Shown here: piece by piece, positions 18,203 to 27,263 of the stretch
Layout of the letters: the number at the start of each line of letters is the position of its first letter
How positions within the stretch are numbered: the first letter of the stretch is position 1
From: JACMLD01 sp039919885
Lineage (GTDB): Bacteria; Bacteroidota; Bacteroidia; Chitinophagales; Chitinophagaceae
Reading direction: 5' to 3'
Assembly: GCA_039919885.1 (NCBI GenBank)
Contig: JBDSEV010000055.1
Location: 1 to 64,000 of the forward strand
Length of the DNA stretch: 64,000 nucleotides
The notes under the pieces: model-generated
What the model saw: the letters and a program-made list of their open reading frames with translations, nothing else
Told to the model about the DNA's origin: nothing
Databases searched by the model: none
Program-made: the position numbers and the translations under genes

Positions 18203-19534
18203 ATGCGGAATATCCCTGGCGTAGTAGCAATCATTCCTGTCTTATTAATTGGTTTTATTTTTTTGCTTGCTCCCGGCTGTCAGAAAACAGCAATTCAATA
18301 TGGAGAGCAGTATGTTGGTAATGGTGTAACCAACATTATCCTCGTGGATTCCATCAGCCCTGCCGTGTCTACCATTTATAAAGACTCTGTCATTACTTCA
18401 CAAAGCAATGGGTTGCTGGTGGGCAGTTACTCAGATAACTATTTTGGGAAAACGAGTGCCGCTGCATACCTGCAACTGGCGCCTCCCCTACTGTCTGATA
18501 TTTTAAACAATGCACAATATGATTCGTTGGCGTTGCTGCTAAAATGCAATGGATTATATTATGGTGATACAACGGCGCCGATTACCATTTCGGTAAATCA
18601 ACTTGGCCAGGAACTGAAATTTGCAGAAAACCAGGTCTACTTCTACAATACCAGCAGCTTTCCAATCAATACTGCCTGGGGCAGCCGAACCCTCCAACTC
18701 CGACCGTTGAACGGCGACAGTGCCAACATTAGACTCAATGATAACAAGGGGCTGGAATTGTATAATATGATAAAGACAAAATCTCCGGTACTGCAGGACA
18801 ATGTTTTGTTTACCGACTATTTAAAAGGACTGTATATTTCCGGCGCCGGCAATAACAACATCTATGGATTTAAAGACAGCGCGGTTGTACGCCTTTACTA
18901 CCACCAGACAGACATTACCCGGGATAATAAATTTTTCGATTTTACTTTCTCTAATAAACCACTCCAGTTTAATCATATTACGGCAGACCGGACCGGTACG
19001 CCACTTAACGGGCTGAATACACAAAACAACGAACTGTTGTCCACCGCTGCGGCCAATACGGGCTACCTGCAGTCGGCCACCGGTATTTATCTCAAAATTA
19101 GTTTCCCTTCAATCCGCAAACTCCTGGAGCGATCTGATTTCGTTAAAATACTAAAAGCAGATCTTATCATAAAGCCACTGTCGGGCAGTTACAGTGCACT
19201 TTATCCATTGCCACCCGTTTTGTATGCAACATCAACAGATGGCGCCAATGAGCCCGGTACACCGATTACGTCTGCAGCCAGTGGTGCAGCTACTACAGAA
19301 ACCGGTAATTTATACCTTGATGCCATCTATGGTGCAGGCACCAACTATAGCTACGATGTGACGGCCTATCTGCAGCAACAACTGGCCAATGCCGCGATTA
19401 ACAAAGATGGACTACTGTTGCTGCCACCGGCTGAAACACGTTTTTCATCGTTGAACCGGCTGGTGGTGGGTGATGCCCAAAATGTAAAAAACAAATTGCA
19501 GCTGAATGTCTATTATATCTCCGTCAGTAAATAA
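18203..19534 (+). CDS. DUF4270 lipoprotein
   Basis: 443 residues. Signal with lipobox-like end LLAPGC, so a lipoprotein. The mature part shows the DUF4270 pattern: an early VDSISPAVSTIYKDSVITSQSNGLLVGSYSDNYFGKTSAAAYLQL segment, repeated DSxALxL strands, and a final block with SYDVTAYLQQQL, KDGLLLLPP and LNRLVVGD. The family is Bacteroidota-specific with no assigned function; all-beta, probably surface-exposed. The outer-membrane barrel gene starts 7 bases after its stop. Confidence 0.85.
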   Translation: MRNIPGVVAIIPVLLIGFIFLLAPGCQKTAIQYGEQYVGNGVTNIILVDSISPAVSTIYKDSVITSQSNGLLVGSYSDNYFGKTSAAAYLQLAPPLLSDILNNAQYDSLALLLKCNGLYYGDTTAPITISVNQLGQELKFAENQVYFYNTSSFPINTAWGSRTLQLRPLNGDSANIRLNDNKGLELYNMIKTKSPVLQDNVLFTDYLKGLYISGAGNNNIYGFKDSAVVRLYYHQTDITRDNKFFDFTFSNKPLQFNHITADRTGTPLNGLNTQNNELLSTAAANTGYLQSATGIYLKISFPSIRKLLERSDFVKILKADLIIKPLSGSYSALYPLPPVLYATSTDGANEPGTPITSAASGAATTETGNLYLDAIYGAGTNYSYDVTAYLQQQLANAAINKDGLLLLPPAETRFSSLNRLVVGDAQNVKNKLQLNVYYISVSK

Positions 19535-19541
19535 AACAGCA

Positions 19542-20795
19542 ATGAAATTCTTATTCGTGTGTCTATTTTCGTTAGGGAGTTTGGGCAAGTTGTATAGTCA
19601 GAATACCAATTCACCTTATTCTATCCTGGGTATCGGGGATCTCGAAACCAACTTTTATAACCGCACCAGCGGAATGGCCAATACCGGCCTTGCCTACCGG
19701 AATGACAGGTACCTCATCAACAACAACCCTGCTTCTTACACAGCACTTCAGCAACAATTTTTTTCATTTGAATTATCCGGCAGGGGGCAATTTATTAATT
19801 ACAAAGGAGATCCGCTTGATGGAACATCCGCCAGCGGAAAAGACTTTGCAATAAAGCGCTTATCCATTGCCACCAAGATAAATAAGTGCTGGGGTTCCAG
19901 CGCAGGCATTATGCCCTACAGCAGTGCTAACTATCAATTCAATACCATTAAAAACATACAGGGAACCAATGCCAGCGTACCCGTTACATATGATGGTAGC
20001 GGTGGTGTTAACCAGGTTTATTGGGGCAATGCTTTTCAACTTATCAAACATTTGTCGGTAGGTATTAACGCTGCCTATCTATTTGGCTCGCTTACCCAAA
20101 CGGAAAACCTTGTTACTGCCGATCTGGCAACAACACTTACCACAACCCGGCAAGTATTCCTTAAAAATTTTAAGTTCACGTATGGCGCTCAATATTACCT
20201 CCCCGTAAATAAAAAATGGGATGTAAATATCGGCGCGGTGTATTCACCTGCTGGTAACCTGGCGTCAGATGCGTCTGTTGTGGTAACGGATAATTCAACG
20301 CAATTGTCCAGTAATGCCGACAATACAGCGGCCACCAGTTTTAGATTGCCCAATGCTTCCGGCATTGGCTTTAGCCTTACAAAAAATAAAAAGTATACGC
20401 TTACCGGCGATTACAATTACCAGGCCTGGTCGGCGACCAATTACGCTGGTATCAATTATTCCTTAAAAAACAGCAGCAGGGCGTCACTCGGCTTTGAGGT
20501 ATCCAACAAAAAATCTTTTTTTAATAGCGGAATCTTCGAACGAAATTACCTGCAGGCAGGCATTTACTATGGCACCTCTTATCTTAACATCAAAGGTCAG
20601 CAATTAAAAGAAAGAGGGTTTACCCTTGGCTACGGCCTCAACAGTAAAAGAAACCTGCTGGGGTTAAGTATTGGCCTTGATGTTGGGCAACGCGGAACAG
20701 AACAGGCAGGATTGATAAAAGAAAACTATGTCAATTTTACTTTTACGGTTTCCTATCGGGATTTCTGGCGTACAAAAGGAACCAAATATTTTTAA
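19542..20795 (+). CDS. Outer-membrane beta-barrel protein
   Basis: 417 residues from the ATG at 19542, chosen because MKFLFVCLFSLGSLGKLYSQ is a signal peptide and the longer frame runs back into the DUF4270 gene. The start of the mature protein, SPYSILGIGDLETNFYNRTSGMANTGLAYRN with LINNNPASYTAL, resembles FadL/OmpP1-type barrels. The rest alternates aromatic and polar residues in strand pairs and ends with TVSYRDFWRTKGTKYF. It may be a channel or a partner of the DUF4270 lipoprotein, from which it is separated by only 7 bases. Transported substrate unknown. Confidence 0.8.
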   Translation: MKFLFVCLFSLGSLGKLYSQNTNSPYSILGIGDLETNFYNRTSGMANTGLAYRNDRYLINNNPASYTALQQQFFSFELSGRGQFINYKGDPLDGTSASGKDFAIKRLSIATKINKCWGSSAGIMPYSSANYQFNTIKNIQGTNASVPVTYDGSGGVNQVYWGNAFQLIKHLSVGINAAYLFGSLTQTENLVTADLATTLTTTRQVFLKNFKFTYGAQYYLPVNKKWDVNIGAVYSPAGNLASDASVVVTDNSTQLSSNADNTAATSFRLPNASGIGFSLTKNKKYTLTGDYNYQAWSATNYAGINYSLKNSSRASLGFEVSNKKSFFNSGIFERNYLQAGIYYGTSYLNIKGQQLKERGFTLGYGLNSKRNLLGLSIGLDVGQRGTEQAGLIKENYVNFTFTVSYRDFWRTKGTKYF

Positions 20796-20872
20796 CGTTT
20801 GTTGTTAACATTTGTTTGAGTCGCAGCACAGCAAGACATACACGTCTTCATTGGATTCAAATCAGGGAAAAC

Positions 20873-20896
20873 GGGGAAAGTATTCTTACTTTCCCC
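20873..20896 (+). terminator. Hairpin after barrel gene, probable terminator
   Basis: Perfect 10-bp stem GGGGAAAGTA/TACTTTCCCC with a TTCT loop, followed by CTTATTATTT rather than a clean T-run. It lies 78 bases after the barrel gene stop and likely ends that transcript. Confidence 0.5.
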
Positions 20897-20982
20897 CTTA
20901 TTATTTACCGTATCGTTAGCGCCTTTCCGCCGGCTTCCAAATGCAGGCTTCCCCCTATCTTTACAGCAAACGTTTTTATAGA

Positions 20983-21612
20983 ATGAAGCACATTATAATA
21001 ATATTGTTGTTGATTGCCTGTGGCTTGCAGCCTTTTGCGCAAAAGTTAACCATCGCGCAGATAAAAACCAATCTCGAGGCTGCGCAAAACCCCGTCGCAT
21101 ACGCCAGGGATGTCCTTAAAAAACAGTATAAGATTGATACCATCATCGTTTTAAATTCTACCCATTTTTCCGGTATCGCCGATAGCCTCGCCTACCATGG
21201 AAAAATCAAAAAAGTATATGGGCCGTACGACAAAAAATTCGTAGTACAGGTGCTCGCCAAATTACCCAATACTTTCACCCGCATCAGCCAGGTGTTTATC
21301 GATACCAGCATCTTTACACGCCGCATTGCAGATTCGTTAGCTAACAGTATTGTGGAAAGAATTAATACTGGCGCTGCCAGTTTCGAGGACATGGCGCAGA
21401 CCTACAGCATGGGTGGCGAAGGAACGACAAAAGGCGATTTGGGCTGGATTGCCCGCGGGTCCATCATACCGGAAATTGGCAAGGAACTGGCGAAAAGAAA
21501 AAAAGGGGAAGTATTTAAAGTGTGGACGAAAGCTGGTGTGCATGTTATTAAAAAAGCTTCTGATCCGAAACAGGATACAGGCTTTGCATTGATGCTACGC
21601 GTAATCTTGTGA
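20983..21612 (+). CDS. PpiC-type (parvulin) peptidyl-prolyl isomerase, exported
   Basis: 209 residues from the 20983 ATG, where a signal peptide begins (KHIIIILLLIACGLQPFAQ); the longer frame adds residues without a role. A parvulin domain occupies about 115-200: FTRISQVFIDT, ASFEDMAQTYSMGG, GDLGWIARGSIIPEIGKEL, KGEVFKVWTKAGVHVIK. Parvulins assist folding of outer-membrane or secreted proteins in the periplasm. The first 100 residues match no known domain to me. Position right after the surface-protein cluster suggests it helps fold those barrels. TATCTTTA at 20956-20963 is a near-consensus -7 box. Confidence 0.85.
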   Translation: MKHIIIILLLIACGLQPFAQKLTIAQIKTNLEAAQNPVAYARDVLKKQYKIDTIIVLNSTHFSGIADSLAYHGKIKKVYGPYDKKFVVQVLAKLPNTFTRISQVFIDTSIFTRRIADSLANSIVERINTGAASFEDMAQTYSMGGEGTTKGDLGWIARGSIIPEIGKELAKRKKGEVFKVWTKAGVHVIKKASDPKQDTGFALMLRVIL

Positions 21613-21635
21613 ATGCCTGATTTTGCTTTGTGCAT

Positions 21636-22052
21636 TTATTTAAGGAACCACTGTACTGCCAGTTCGTATCCTTTCAATCCCAGTCCCACAATACTACCGG
21701 CTGCCTTTGCTGAAACGTGCGACAATTTGCGAAAATCCTCACGCGCATGCACATTGGAAATATGCACCTCTATTACAGGTGTTTTAATGGCCGCAATGGC
21801 GTCGCCAATGGCAACGGAGGTATGCGTGTATGCCGCGGGGTTGAGCACAATGCCATCCGCTGAAGAACCTGCCCTTTGTATTTCATCTACGAGTTTGCCT
21901 TCAATATTACTCTGAAAATAGGAGAAAGCTACCTGTGGGTAAGCAGTTTTCAATATTTCCAGGAAATTTTCAAACGACTGGTCCCCGTAAAGACCCGGTT
22001 CCCTTTTTCCGAGGAGATTAAGGTTTGGACCATTGATGATAGCAATTTTCAT
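21636..22052 (-). CDS. aroQ: Type II 3-dehydroquinate dehydratase
   Basis: 138 residues, usual for the dodecameric type II enzyme. The start INGPNLNLLGKREPGLYG carries the conserved Arg/Tyr of the active-site lid (R17, Y22). NPAAYTHTSVAIGDAI provides the substrate-binding Asn and the first His, and VEVHISNVHAREDFR provides the catalytic His and Arg. It converts 3-dehydroquinate to 3-dehydroshikimate in the shikimate pathway in the cytoplasm. It is a single gene, separated from carA by a terminator. Confidence 0.95.
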   Translation of the reverse strand: MKIAIINGPNLNLLGKREPGLYGDQSFENFLEILKTAYPQVAFSYFQSNIEGKLVDEIQRAGSSADGIVLNPAAYTHTSVAIGDAIAAIKTPVIEVHISNVHAREDFRKLSHVSAKAAGSIVGLGLKGYELAVQWFLK

Positions 22053-22080
22053 GTGATAATTATATACAACGAATATACTT

Positions 22081-22128
22081 GAAAAAAGAAATGCCGCGGC
22101 TGCACGGTTTATACTGCGCAGCCGCGGC
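22081..22128 (-). terminator. Rho-independent terminator after carA
   Basis: Perfect 11-bp GC-rich stem (22093-22103 with 22118-22128), 14-base loop, followed on the reverse strand by ATTTCTTTTTTC. It starts 20 bases after the carA stop, so aroQ has its own promoter. Confidence 0.8.
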
Positions 22129-22147
22129 CATACAACCAGTGTTCCGG

Positions 22148-23257
22148 TTAATTCTTATGTTTCTTAATCAGTTTAATAAAATCATCAAACAAATAACGCG
22201 AGTCGTGCGGCCCGGGCGTGGCTTCGGGGTGGTATTGGACGGAGAACGCGGGTTTGTCTGTGAGCCTGATGCCTTCTATCGACTGGTCGTTCAGGTTAAC
22301 GTGGGTTATTTCAACATTGGCAGCTTTTTTTACCGCCTCAGGATCTACGCCAAAACCGTGGTTCTGCGTTGTAATTTCACTCTTGCCGGTTACGAGGTTT
22401 TTCACCGGATGATTTAAACCGCGATGACCATGGTGCATTTTAAAAGTGGGGATGTCATTTGCAAGTGCCAGCAGCTGGTGACCAAGACAAATACCAAACA
22501 GCGGTTTTCGCTCATTTAGTATTTCTTTCACCGTAGCAATGGCGTAATCCATCGGCGCCGGATCTCCCGGACCATTAGAAATAAAATAACCATCCGGCAT
22601 AAATGCTTTAACCTCGGCCAATGGTGTTTTTGCAGGGAATACTTTTACATATGCACCGCGCTCGACCATACAGTTTACAATATTCTTTTTGATGCCATAA
22701 TCCATAACGGCAATGCGTACGCCACTTTTTGCGTCGCCTGCTTCGTAAGCAGTGGCGGTGGAAACATGACTGGCAAGTTCCAGGCCATCCATAGAAGGCA
22801 CTTTAGCAAGTTGTTTTTTCAATTCATCAATATCCGTTGTAGACGAAGAAATAATACAATTCATAGCTCCCTGCTTGCGCACGTGTTCTACCAATGCCCG
22901 GGTGTCTACCCCTTCTATACAAACGATGTTTTGCTGCTTCAGGTAGTCATCCATATTACCGCCAGCCATCTTGCGGCTGAACTGTTCTTCCAGGTTGCGG
23001 CCAATCAGGCCTTTTATTTTCACACCGGCAGATTCTACATCACTGTCTTTAACACCGTAGTTGCCCACGTGTGCATTGTTCATAATCAAGACCTGGCCGT
23101 AATAACTGGGGTCAGTAAATACTTCCTGGTAGCCCGTCATCCCGGTATTGAAACAGATTTCCCCGGTGGCGGTTCCTATGGTGCCAAATGCTTTTCCGTA
23201 GTGGATGGTACCGTCTGCCAGTACCAGTACCGCGTTTTGTTGTTTTGATGTAACCAT
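22148..23257 (-). CDS. carA: Carbamoyl-phosphate synthase small subunit
   Basis: 369 residues. The N-terminal CarA domain (LVLADGTIHYGKAFG, TGMTGYQEVFTDPSY) is followed by a class-I glutamine amidotransferase with nucleophile GICLGHQLLALA and catalytic QYHPEATPGP (His-Pro-Glu). It supplies ammonia from glutamine to CarB for carbamoyl phosphate, used for arginine and pyrimidine synthesis. carB is not in the window. It follows rplQ, but a strong terminator separates it from the ribosomal operon. Confidence 0.97.
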   Translation of the reverse strand: MVTSKQQNAVLVLADGTIHYGKAFGTIGTATGEICFNTGMTGYQEVFTDPSYYGQVLIMNNAHVGNYGVKDSDVESAGVKIKGLIGRNLEEQFSRKMAGGNMDDYLKQQNIVCIEGVDTRALVEHVRKQGAMNCIISSSTTDIDELKKQLAKVPSMDGLELASHVSTATAYEAGDAKSGVRIAVMDYGIKKNIVNCMVERGAYVKVFPAKTPLAEVKAFMPDGYFISNGPGDPAPMDYAIATVKEILNERKPLFGICLGHQLLALANDIPTFKMHHGHRGLNHPVKNLVTGKSEITTQNHGFGVDPEAVKKAANVEITHVNLNDQSIEGIRLTDKPAFSVQYHPEATPGPHDSRYLFDDFIKLIKKHKN

Positions 23258-23394
23258 ACTGAGTATAAAAGTTTTGCAAAGCTAAGCGATTGAGGGATAA
23301 AAAAAACGGTCACAGGGCTTTTTTACCCACCAGATACCAAGCATGCATGCGGTCGGAAGAGCACGCAGCGCAGCTTCCCTTTATCGTTCAGCAC

Positions 23395-23426
23395 AAAAAA
23401 AGCGGAACCGTTGAGGGTTCCGCTTT
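23395..23426 (-). terminator. Terminator of the alpha ribosomal operon
   Basis: On the reverse strand AAAGCGGAACC/GGTTCCGCTTT, a perfect 11-bp stem with a 6-base loop, runs into a series of T. It is 20 bases after the rplQ stop. Confidence 0.92.
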
Positions 23427-23445
23427 GGAAAAATATATTAACATC

Positions 23446-23949
23446 TTATGCTTCTGTTGTTCCTTCCGCAGTTGTGTCTTTTGTATCAGCAGTAGCGTCA
23501 GCAGCAGGTGTATCAGCTTTTTTCTTGCTTGCACCGCGACGTGTTCTTTTAGCCGGTTCTGCTTTTGTTTCAACACCATTACCGTAAATGGTATTGAAGT
23601 CAACCAGCTCAATCATGGCAGTTTCGGCATTATCGCCTACACGCTTGCCTAGTTTGATGATACGGGTATAACCACCCGGACGGCCACCAACTTTCTCACT
23701 GATGGTGCTGAACAATTCTGTAACGGCAGCTTTATCCTGCAGGTGGCTGAAAACAATACGGCGCTGGTGTGTCGTATTTTCTTTAGATTTTGTAATCAGG
23801 GGTTCCACATATACTCTTAAAGCTTTCGCTTTGGCAAGTGTAGTAACAATTTTCTTGTACTGAATCAGCTGTGCAGCCAGATTACTCAGCAAGGCTCTCC
23901 GGTGAGAAGCGGTTCTGCTAAGATTTTTGATTTTGTCTCCGTGACGCAT
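23446..23949 (-). CDS. rplQ: 50S ribosomal protein L17
   Basis: 167 residues. The first 115 are a standard L17: MRHGDKIKNLSRTASHRRALLSNLAAQLI, then VTTLAKAKALRVYVEPLIT and PGGYTRIIKLGKRVGDNAETAMIELV. It binds 23S rRNA near the exit tunnel. The last 45 residues are a Lys/Ala/Thr-rich extension typical of Bacteroidota L17. It is the final gene of the alpha operon, separated from rpoA by 204 bases that hold a large inverted repeat. Confidence 0.97.
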   Translation of the reverse strand: MRHGDKIKNLSRTASHRRALLSNLAAQLIQYKKIVTTLAKAKALRVYVEPLITKSKENTTHQRRIVFSHLQDKAAVTELFSTISEKVGGRPGGYTRIIKLGKRVGDNAETAMIELVDFNTIYGNGVETKAEPAKRTRRGASKKKADTPAADATADTKDTTAEGTTEA

Positions 23950-23999
23950 GACGTTTAATTTTTGTGTTCCTTCACACCGTGTCAGGAATTGTGAAGGCT

Positions 24000-24152
24000 A
24001 ATGTGAAAAATGTGAGAATATCAAAATGTGGAAATGCGTTTACTTCGCAATTAAAACATTTCTATTTCTCTATAAAAAATTGTCAAAAGATGAAAAACAT
24101 GCTGGCAGTGCTGTGGCATTTTCACATTTGCACACTACCACATTTCCACATT
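24000..24152. repeat. Large inverted repeat of 8-bp units between rplQ and rpoA
   Basis: Left arm 24000-24038 and right arm 24113-24152 are inverted copies of each other (roughly three quarters matching by eye). Each arm is built from degenerate 8-bp units of the type AATGTGNA. On the mRNA the arms could form a long imperfect hairpin just after the rpoA stop codon. Confidence 0.6.
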
Positions 24153-24153
24153 C

Positions 24154-25155
24154 TTATAGATCGTCTTTATCCAATCCTAGCTTGCTCAGGTCCATACCAA
24201 AATGCAACCCTCTTTCTCCCAGCACCTGCTCAATCTCCGCCAGGGATTTCTGACCGAAATTGCGGAATTTCATCAGGTCTTCCTGCTCGTACTGAACCAG
24301 TTCGCTCAACGAATTGATTTTTGCAGCTTTCAGGCAATTGAATGCGCGTACAGAAAGATCGAGATCCTCCAGCGGCGTTTTCAGTACTTTTCTCAGCTGT
24401 AATGTTTGTTCGTCTACCAGGTCCTCTTTTTTCTCTTCTTTATTATCAAAGGTGATGTTCTCATCCGTGATAATCATTAAGTGCTGGATAAGAATACGCG
24501 AAGCTTGTTTAACGGCCTCTTCCGGGTGAATGGTACCGTCTGTAGCAACTTCCATGATTAATTTTTCGTAATCGGTACGTTGCTCAACACGGGTATTTTC
24601 AATCGTATACTTAACATTCTTAATCGGCGTGTAAATAGAGTCGATAGCAATGTAACCGAGGGGTGCTTCTTTTGCTTTGTTGTCTTCTGCAGGAACATAG
24701 CCACGTCCCTTACCGATAGTAAGTTCAATGTCGAGTTTAGAAGAAGAATCCATGGTGCAAATCAGCAATTCGGGGTTCATGATCTGGAAACTCTGTGTAT
24801 TTTCCTGGATCAGGCCTGCCGTGAATTCTGTTCTGCCTTTAATATGAAGTGTTATTTTTTCATTTGATACGTCGTGATCAACTGTTTTCTTAAAACGAAC
24901 CTGCTTCAGATTAAGGATAATTTCGGTAACATCTTCTGTTACACCCTTAATGGTTGCAAATTCATGCTCTACCCCTTCAATCCTGATACCCACAATCGCA
25001 TATCCTTCCAGCGAACTCAGTAAGACCCTGCGTAAGGCATTACCTACGGTTACAGCATAACCGGGTTCTAACGGACGAAACTCAAACTGAGCTTCAAAAT
25101 CATTTGCTTTTTGCAATACAATTTTGTCAGGTTTCTGAAAATTTAAAATTGCCAT
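24154..25155 (-). CDS. rpoA: DNA-directed RNA polymerase subunit alpha
   Basis: 333 residues. N-terminal assembly domain (FEFRPLEPGYAVTVGNALRRVLLSSLEGYAIVGIRIEGVEHEF), linker, and C-terminal domain (LEDLDLSVRAFNCLKAAKINSLSELV, FGQKSLAEIEQVLGERGLHFGM) that contacts DNA and activators. The order rpsD-rpoA-rplQ is the usual alpha-operon order. The spacers on both sides are long (142 and 204 bases) compared with most bacteria, giving room for internal regulation. Confidence 0.98.
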   Translation of the reverse strand: MAILNFQKPDKIVLQKANDFEAQFEFRPLEPGYAVTVGNALRRVLLSSLEGYAIVGIRIEGVEHEFATIKGVTEDVTEIILNLKQVRFKKTVDHDVSNEKITLHIKGRTEFTAGLIQENTQSFQIMNPELLICTMDSSSKLDIELTIGKGRGYVPAEDNKAKEAPLGYIAIDSIYTPIKNVKYTIENTRVEQRTDYEKLIMEVATDGTIHPEEAVKQASRILIQHLMIITDENITFDNKEEKKEDLVDEQTLQLRKVLKTPLEDLDLSVRAFNCLKAAKINSLSELVQYEQEDLMKFRNFGQKSLAEIEQVLGERGLHFGMDLSKLGLDKDDL

Positions 25156-25297
25156 ATTTGAAATTTCAAGTTTTTAATTTGTTAACCAGCAGTTGGAATC
25201 AATTCAACTTCACTGTGCACCCGAATGCTCCCCCACGGGCCCGGTACAATTATACCGAAACCAATTTTGCGGTTCAGGCAGGCGGCACAGCAAATGA

Positions 25298-25903
25298 TTA
25301 CTTAGAATATAACTCAACAATTAATTGCTCCTTAATGTTCTCTGGTACGCTTTCACGTTCAGGGTAAGCAATAAAAGTGCCTTCTAAGTTGGTTTCGTTC
25401 CAGTCTATCCAGCTGAATTTAGGATTCTTACCTTTTACCTGGCTCGTAATACCCGCTAAGCCTTGTGTTTTTTGTTTCAAACCGATTACATCGCCGGCTT
25501 TTAACTGGAAAGAAGGTGTGTTAACCACATCTCCATTTACAGTAATGTGTTTGTGGCTTACCAGCTGACGTGCCGCAGGACGTGAAGGCGCAATGCCCAA
25601 ACGGAATACGGTGTTATCAAGACGGGCTTCCAGCAATTTGATTAGGTTTTCACCAGTAACCCCTTTGCGGCGAACAGCTTCTTCAAAAGTTTTACGGAAT
25701 TGTTTCTCCAGTACGCCATACGTGTACTTGGCTTTTTGCTTTTCACGCAGCTGCAGTGCGTACTCACCCATGGTTTTGCGCTTGCGCTTTTCTCCATGCT
25801 GACCGGGCGGATTGCTGTTTTTTGTCAGCCATTTACCATTGCCTAAGATAGGCTCTCCAAAAATGCGGGAAATCTTGGTCTTTGGACCAGTGTAACGTGC
25901 CAT
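25298..25903 (-). CDS. rpsD: 30S ribosomal protein S4
   Basis: 201 residues. MARYTGPKTKISRIFGEPIL is the start typical of Bacteroidota S4; the S4 RNA-binding domain is in the middle (RLDNTVFRLGIAPSRPAARQLVSHKHITVNGDVVN). S4 nucleates 30S assembly and in many bacteria represses its own operon by binding the mRNA. The spacer before it (25904-26046) contains TACACAAT/ATTGTGTA arms that could form a hairpin. Confidence 0.98.
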   Translation of the reverse strand: MARYTGPKTKISRIFGEPILGNGKWLTKNSNPPGQHGEKRKRKTMGEYALQLREKQKAKYTYGVLEKQFRKTFEEAVRRKGVTGENLIKLLEARLDNTVFRLGIAPSRPAARQLVSHKHITVNGDVVNTPSFQLKAGDVIGLKQKTQGLAGITSQVKGKNPKFSWIDWNETNLEGTFIAYPERESVPENIKEQLIVELYSK

Positions 25904-26046
25904 AATTGTTTATATGATTTTTTAATGACGATACACAATCTGTAAAAATCTAAAATAAATTGTGTACCCGGTTTATAATTGCTGGTAACTGATGTATTGA
26001 GCCTGACTTTCAAAAAATCTGACTTAGGCACCAAAACCAGGCTTTT

Positions 26047-26457
26047 TTATACTCTTCTTTTCTTTGGCGGACGGCAACCATTGTGTGGCAACGGCGTTAC
26101 GTCTTTTATTTGTACGATCTCAATGCCCGATTGCGCCAATGCGCGAATAGCACCTTCACGACCGGAACCGGGTCCCTTTACATATACATCAACTCTTTTC
26201 AAACCTGCATCCATTGCGGTTTTCGCTGCGTCTGAAGAAGCCATCTGTGCAGCATAAGGTGTGTTCTTTTTAGAACCCCTGAAGCCCATTTTACCGGCAG
26301 AAGACCATGAAATGATCTGGCCTTGTTTGTTGGTTAAACTAACAATGAGATTGTTGAAACTTGCCGAAATGTGTGCATCGCCATAAGCCTCTACTTTCAC
26401 CACCCTTTTTTTGGTGGACGCTTTAACGTTGGACGCCTGCTGTGTTGCTTTTGCCAT
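26047..26457 (-). CDS. rpsK: 30S ribosomal protein S11
   Basis: 136 residues. Contains the S11 core AHISASFNNLIVSLTNKQGQIISWSSAGKMGFRGSKKNTPYAAQMA, VDVYVKGPGSGREGAIRAL and the C-terminal DVTPLPHNGCRPPKKRRV. It sits on the 30S platform near the E-site codon. It lies between rpsM and rpsD in the alpha operon, with a 199-base spacer toward rpsM in which no gene was seen. Confidence 0.98.
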   Translation of the reverse strand: MAKATQQASNVKASTKKRVVKVEAYGDAHISASFNNLIVSLTNKQGQIISWSSAGKMGFRGSKKNTPYAAQMASSDAAKTAMDAGLKRVDVYVKGPGSGREGAIRALAQSGIEIVQIKDVTPLPHNGCRPPKKRRV

Positions 26458-26656
26458 AATCTATTAGGTAATCTTTAATTATTATATCTGCTGCAAACCT
26501 GCAGCAAACCCAAACCAATCCTCCTCCTGCACCAGGTATCCGCAATTGGTTTAGTAATGAATGCGTGCATATGAGAAAGCCATTAGTTATTAATTGCTTA
26601 ACCGTTACTCTTTTGCGGGTGAACGCAGTAACAGCTAGCAGCTAATTCCTATACGA

Positions 26657-27037
26657 TTATTTCTTCGCTACTTTTTTCTTACCGGCAACTGTCTTACGTT
26701 TGCCTTTGCGCGTACGGCTATTGGTACGTGTACGCTGTCCACGAACTGGAAGACCCTTACGATGGCGCAAACCACGGTAGCAGGCAATATCCAGCAAACG
26801 TTTAATGCTCATCTGCACTTCGGAACGCAACTGTCCTTCTACTTTAAACTCATTGGTAATGATGTTACGGATAGCAGTCAGTTCATCATCGTTCCACTGA
26901 TTTACTTTCTTGTTTACATCAATCACAGCTTTGCCTAAAATATATTTGGCAGTAGATAGTCCAATTCCGAAAATATAGGTCAGCCCTATTTCTCCTCTCT
27001 TGGTCTTTGGTAAGTCAACACCGGCAATACGCGCCAT
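26657..27037 (-). CDS. rpsM: 30S ribosomal protein S13
   Basis: 126 residues. MARIAGVDLPKTKRGEIGLTYIFGIG at the start with the helix-two-turn-helix region, and the C-terminal RGLRHRKGLPVRGQRTRTNSRTRKGKRKT tail that reaches the tRNAs. It is in the 30S head and contacts the 50S. It is the third gene of the operon, 103 bases downstream of rpmJ. Confidence 0.98.
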   Translation of the reverse strand: MARIAGVDLPKTKRGEIGLTYIFGIGLSTAKYILGKAVIDVNKKVNQWNDDELTAIRNIITNEFKVEGQLRSEVQMSIKRLLDIACYRGLRHRKGLPVRGQRTRTNSRTRKGKRKTVAGKKKVAKK

Positions 27038-27140
27038 ATTCTTTGTTTGATTTTTTAATTACTTGTAGTGAACTGCTCCCAACACAATGATTTTGCGTTT
27101 TAACACCCGGCCACAACCACAGGCAACTGCCCATAGTTTT

Positions 27141-27257
27141 TTATCCCTGGCGTTGTTTAAAACGGGGATTTTTTTTGTTGATAACGTACAATCTGCCTTT
27201 TCTCCGCACGATCTTGCAATCAACACTGCGTTTTTTAATTGATGCTCTTACTTTCAT
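27141..27257 (-). CDS. rpmJ: 50S ribosomal protein L36
   Basis: 38 residues, translated by hand: starts MKVRASIKKRSVDCKIVRRK and ends NPRFKQRQG. This is the short L36. It has lost the full C-C-C-H zinc ribbon: only C14 remains and the last ligand positions are not Cys/His, the C-minus type. It stands between infA and rpsM in the conserved order. Confidence 0.95.
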   Translation of the reverse strand: MKVRASIKKRSVDCKIVRRKGRLYVINKKNPRFKQRQG

Positions 27258-27263
27258 TTTCGT

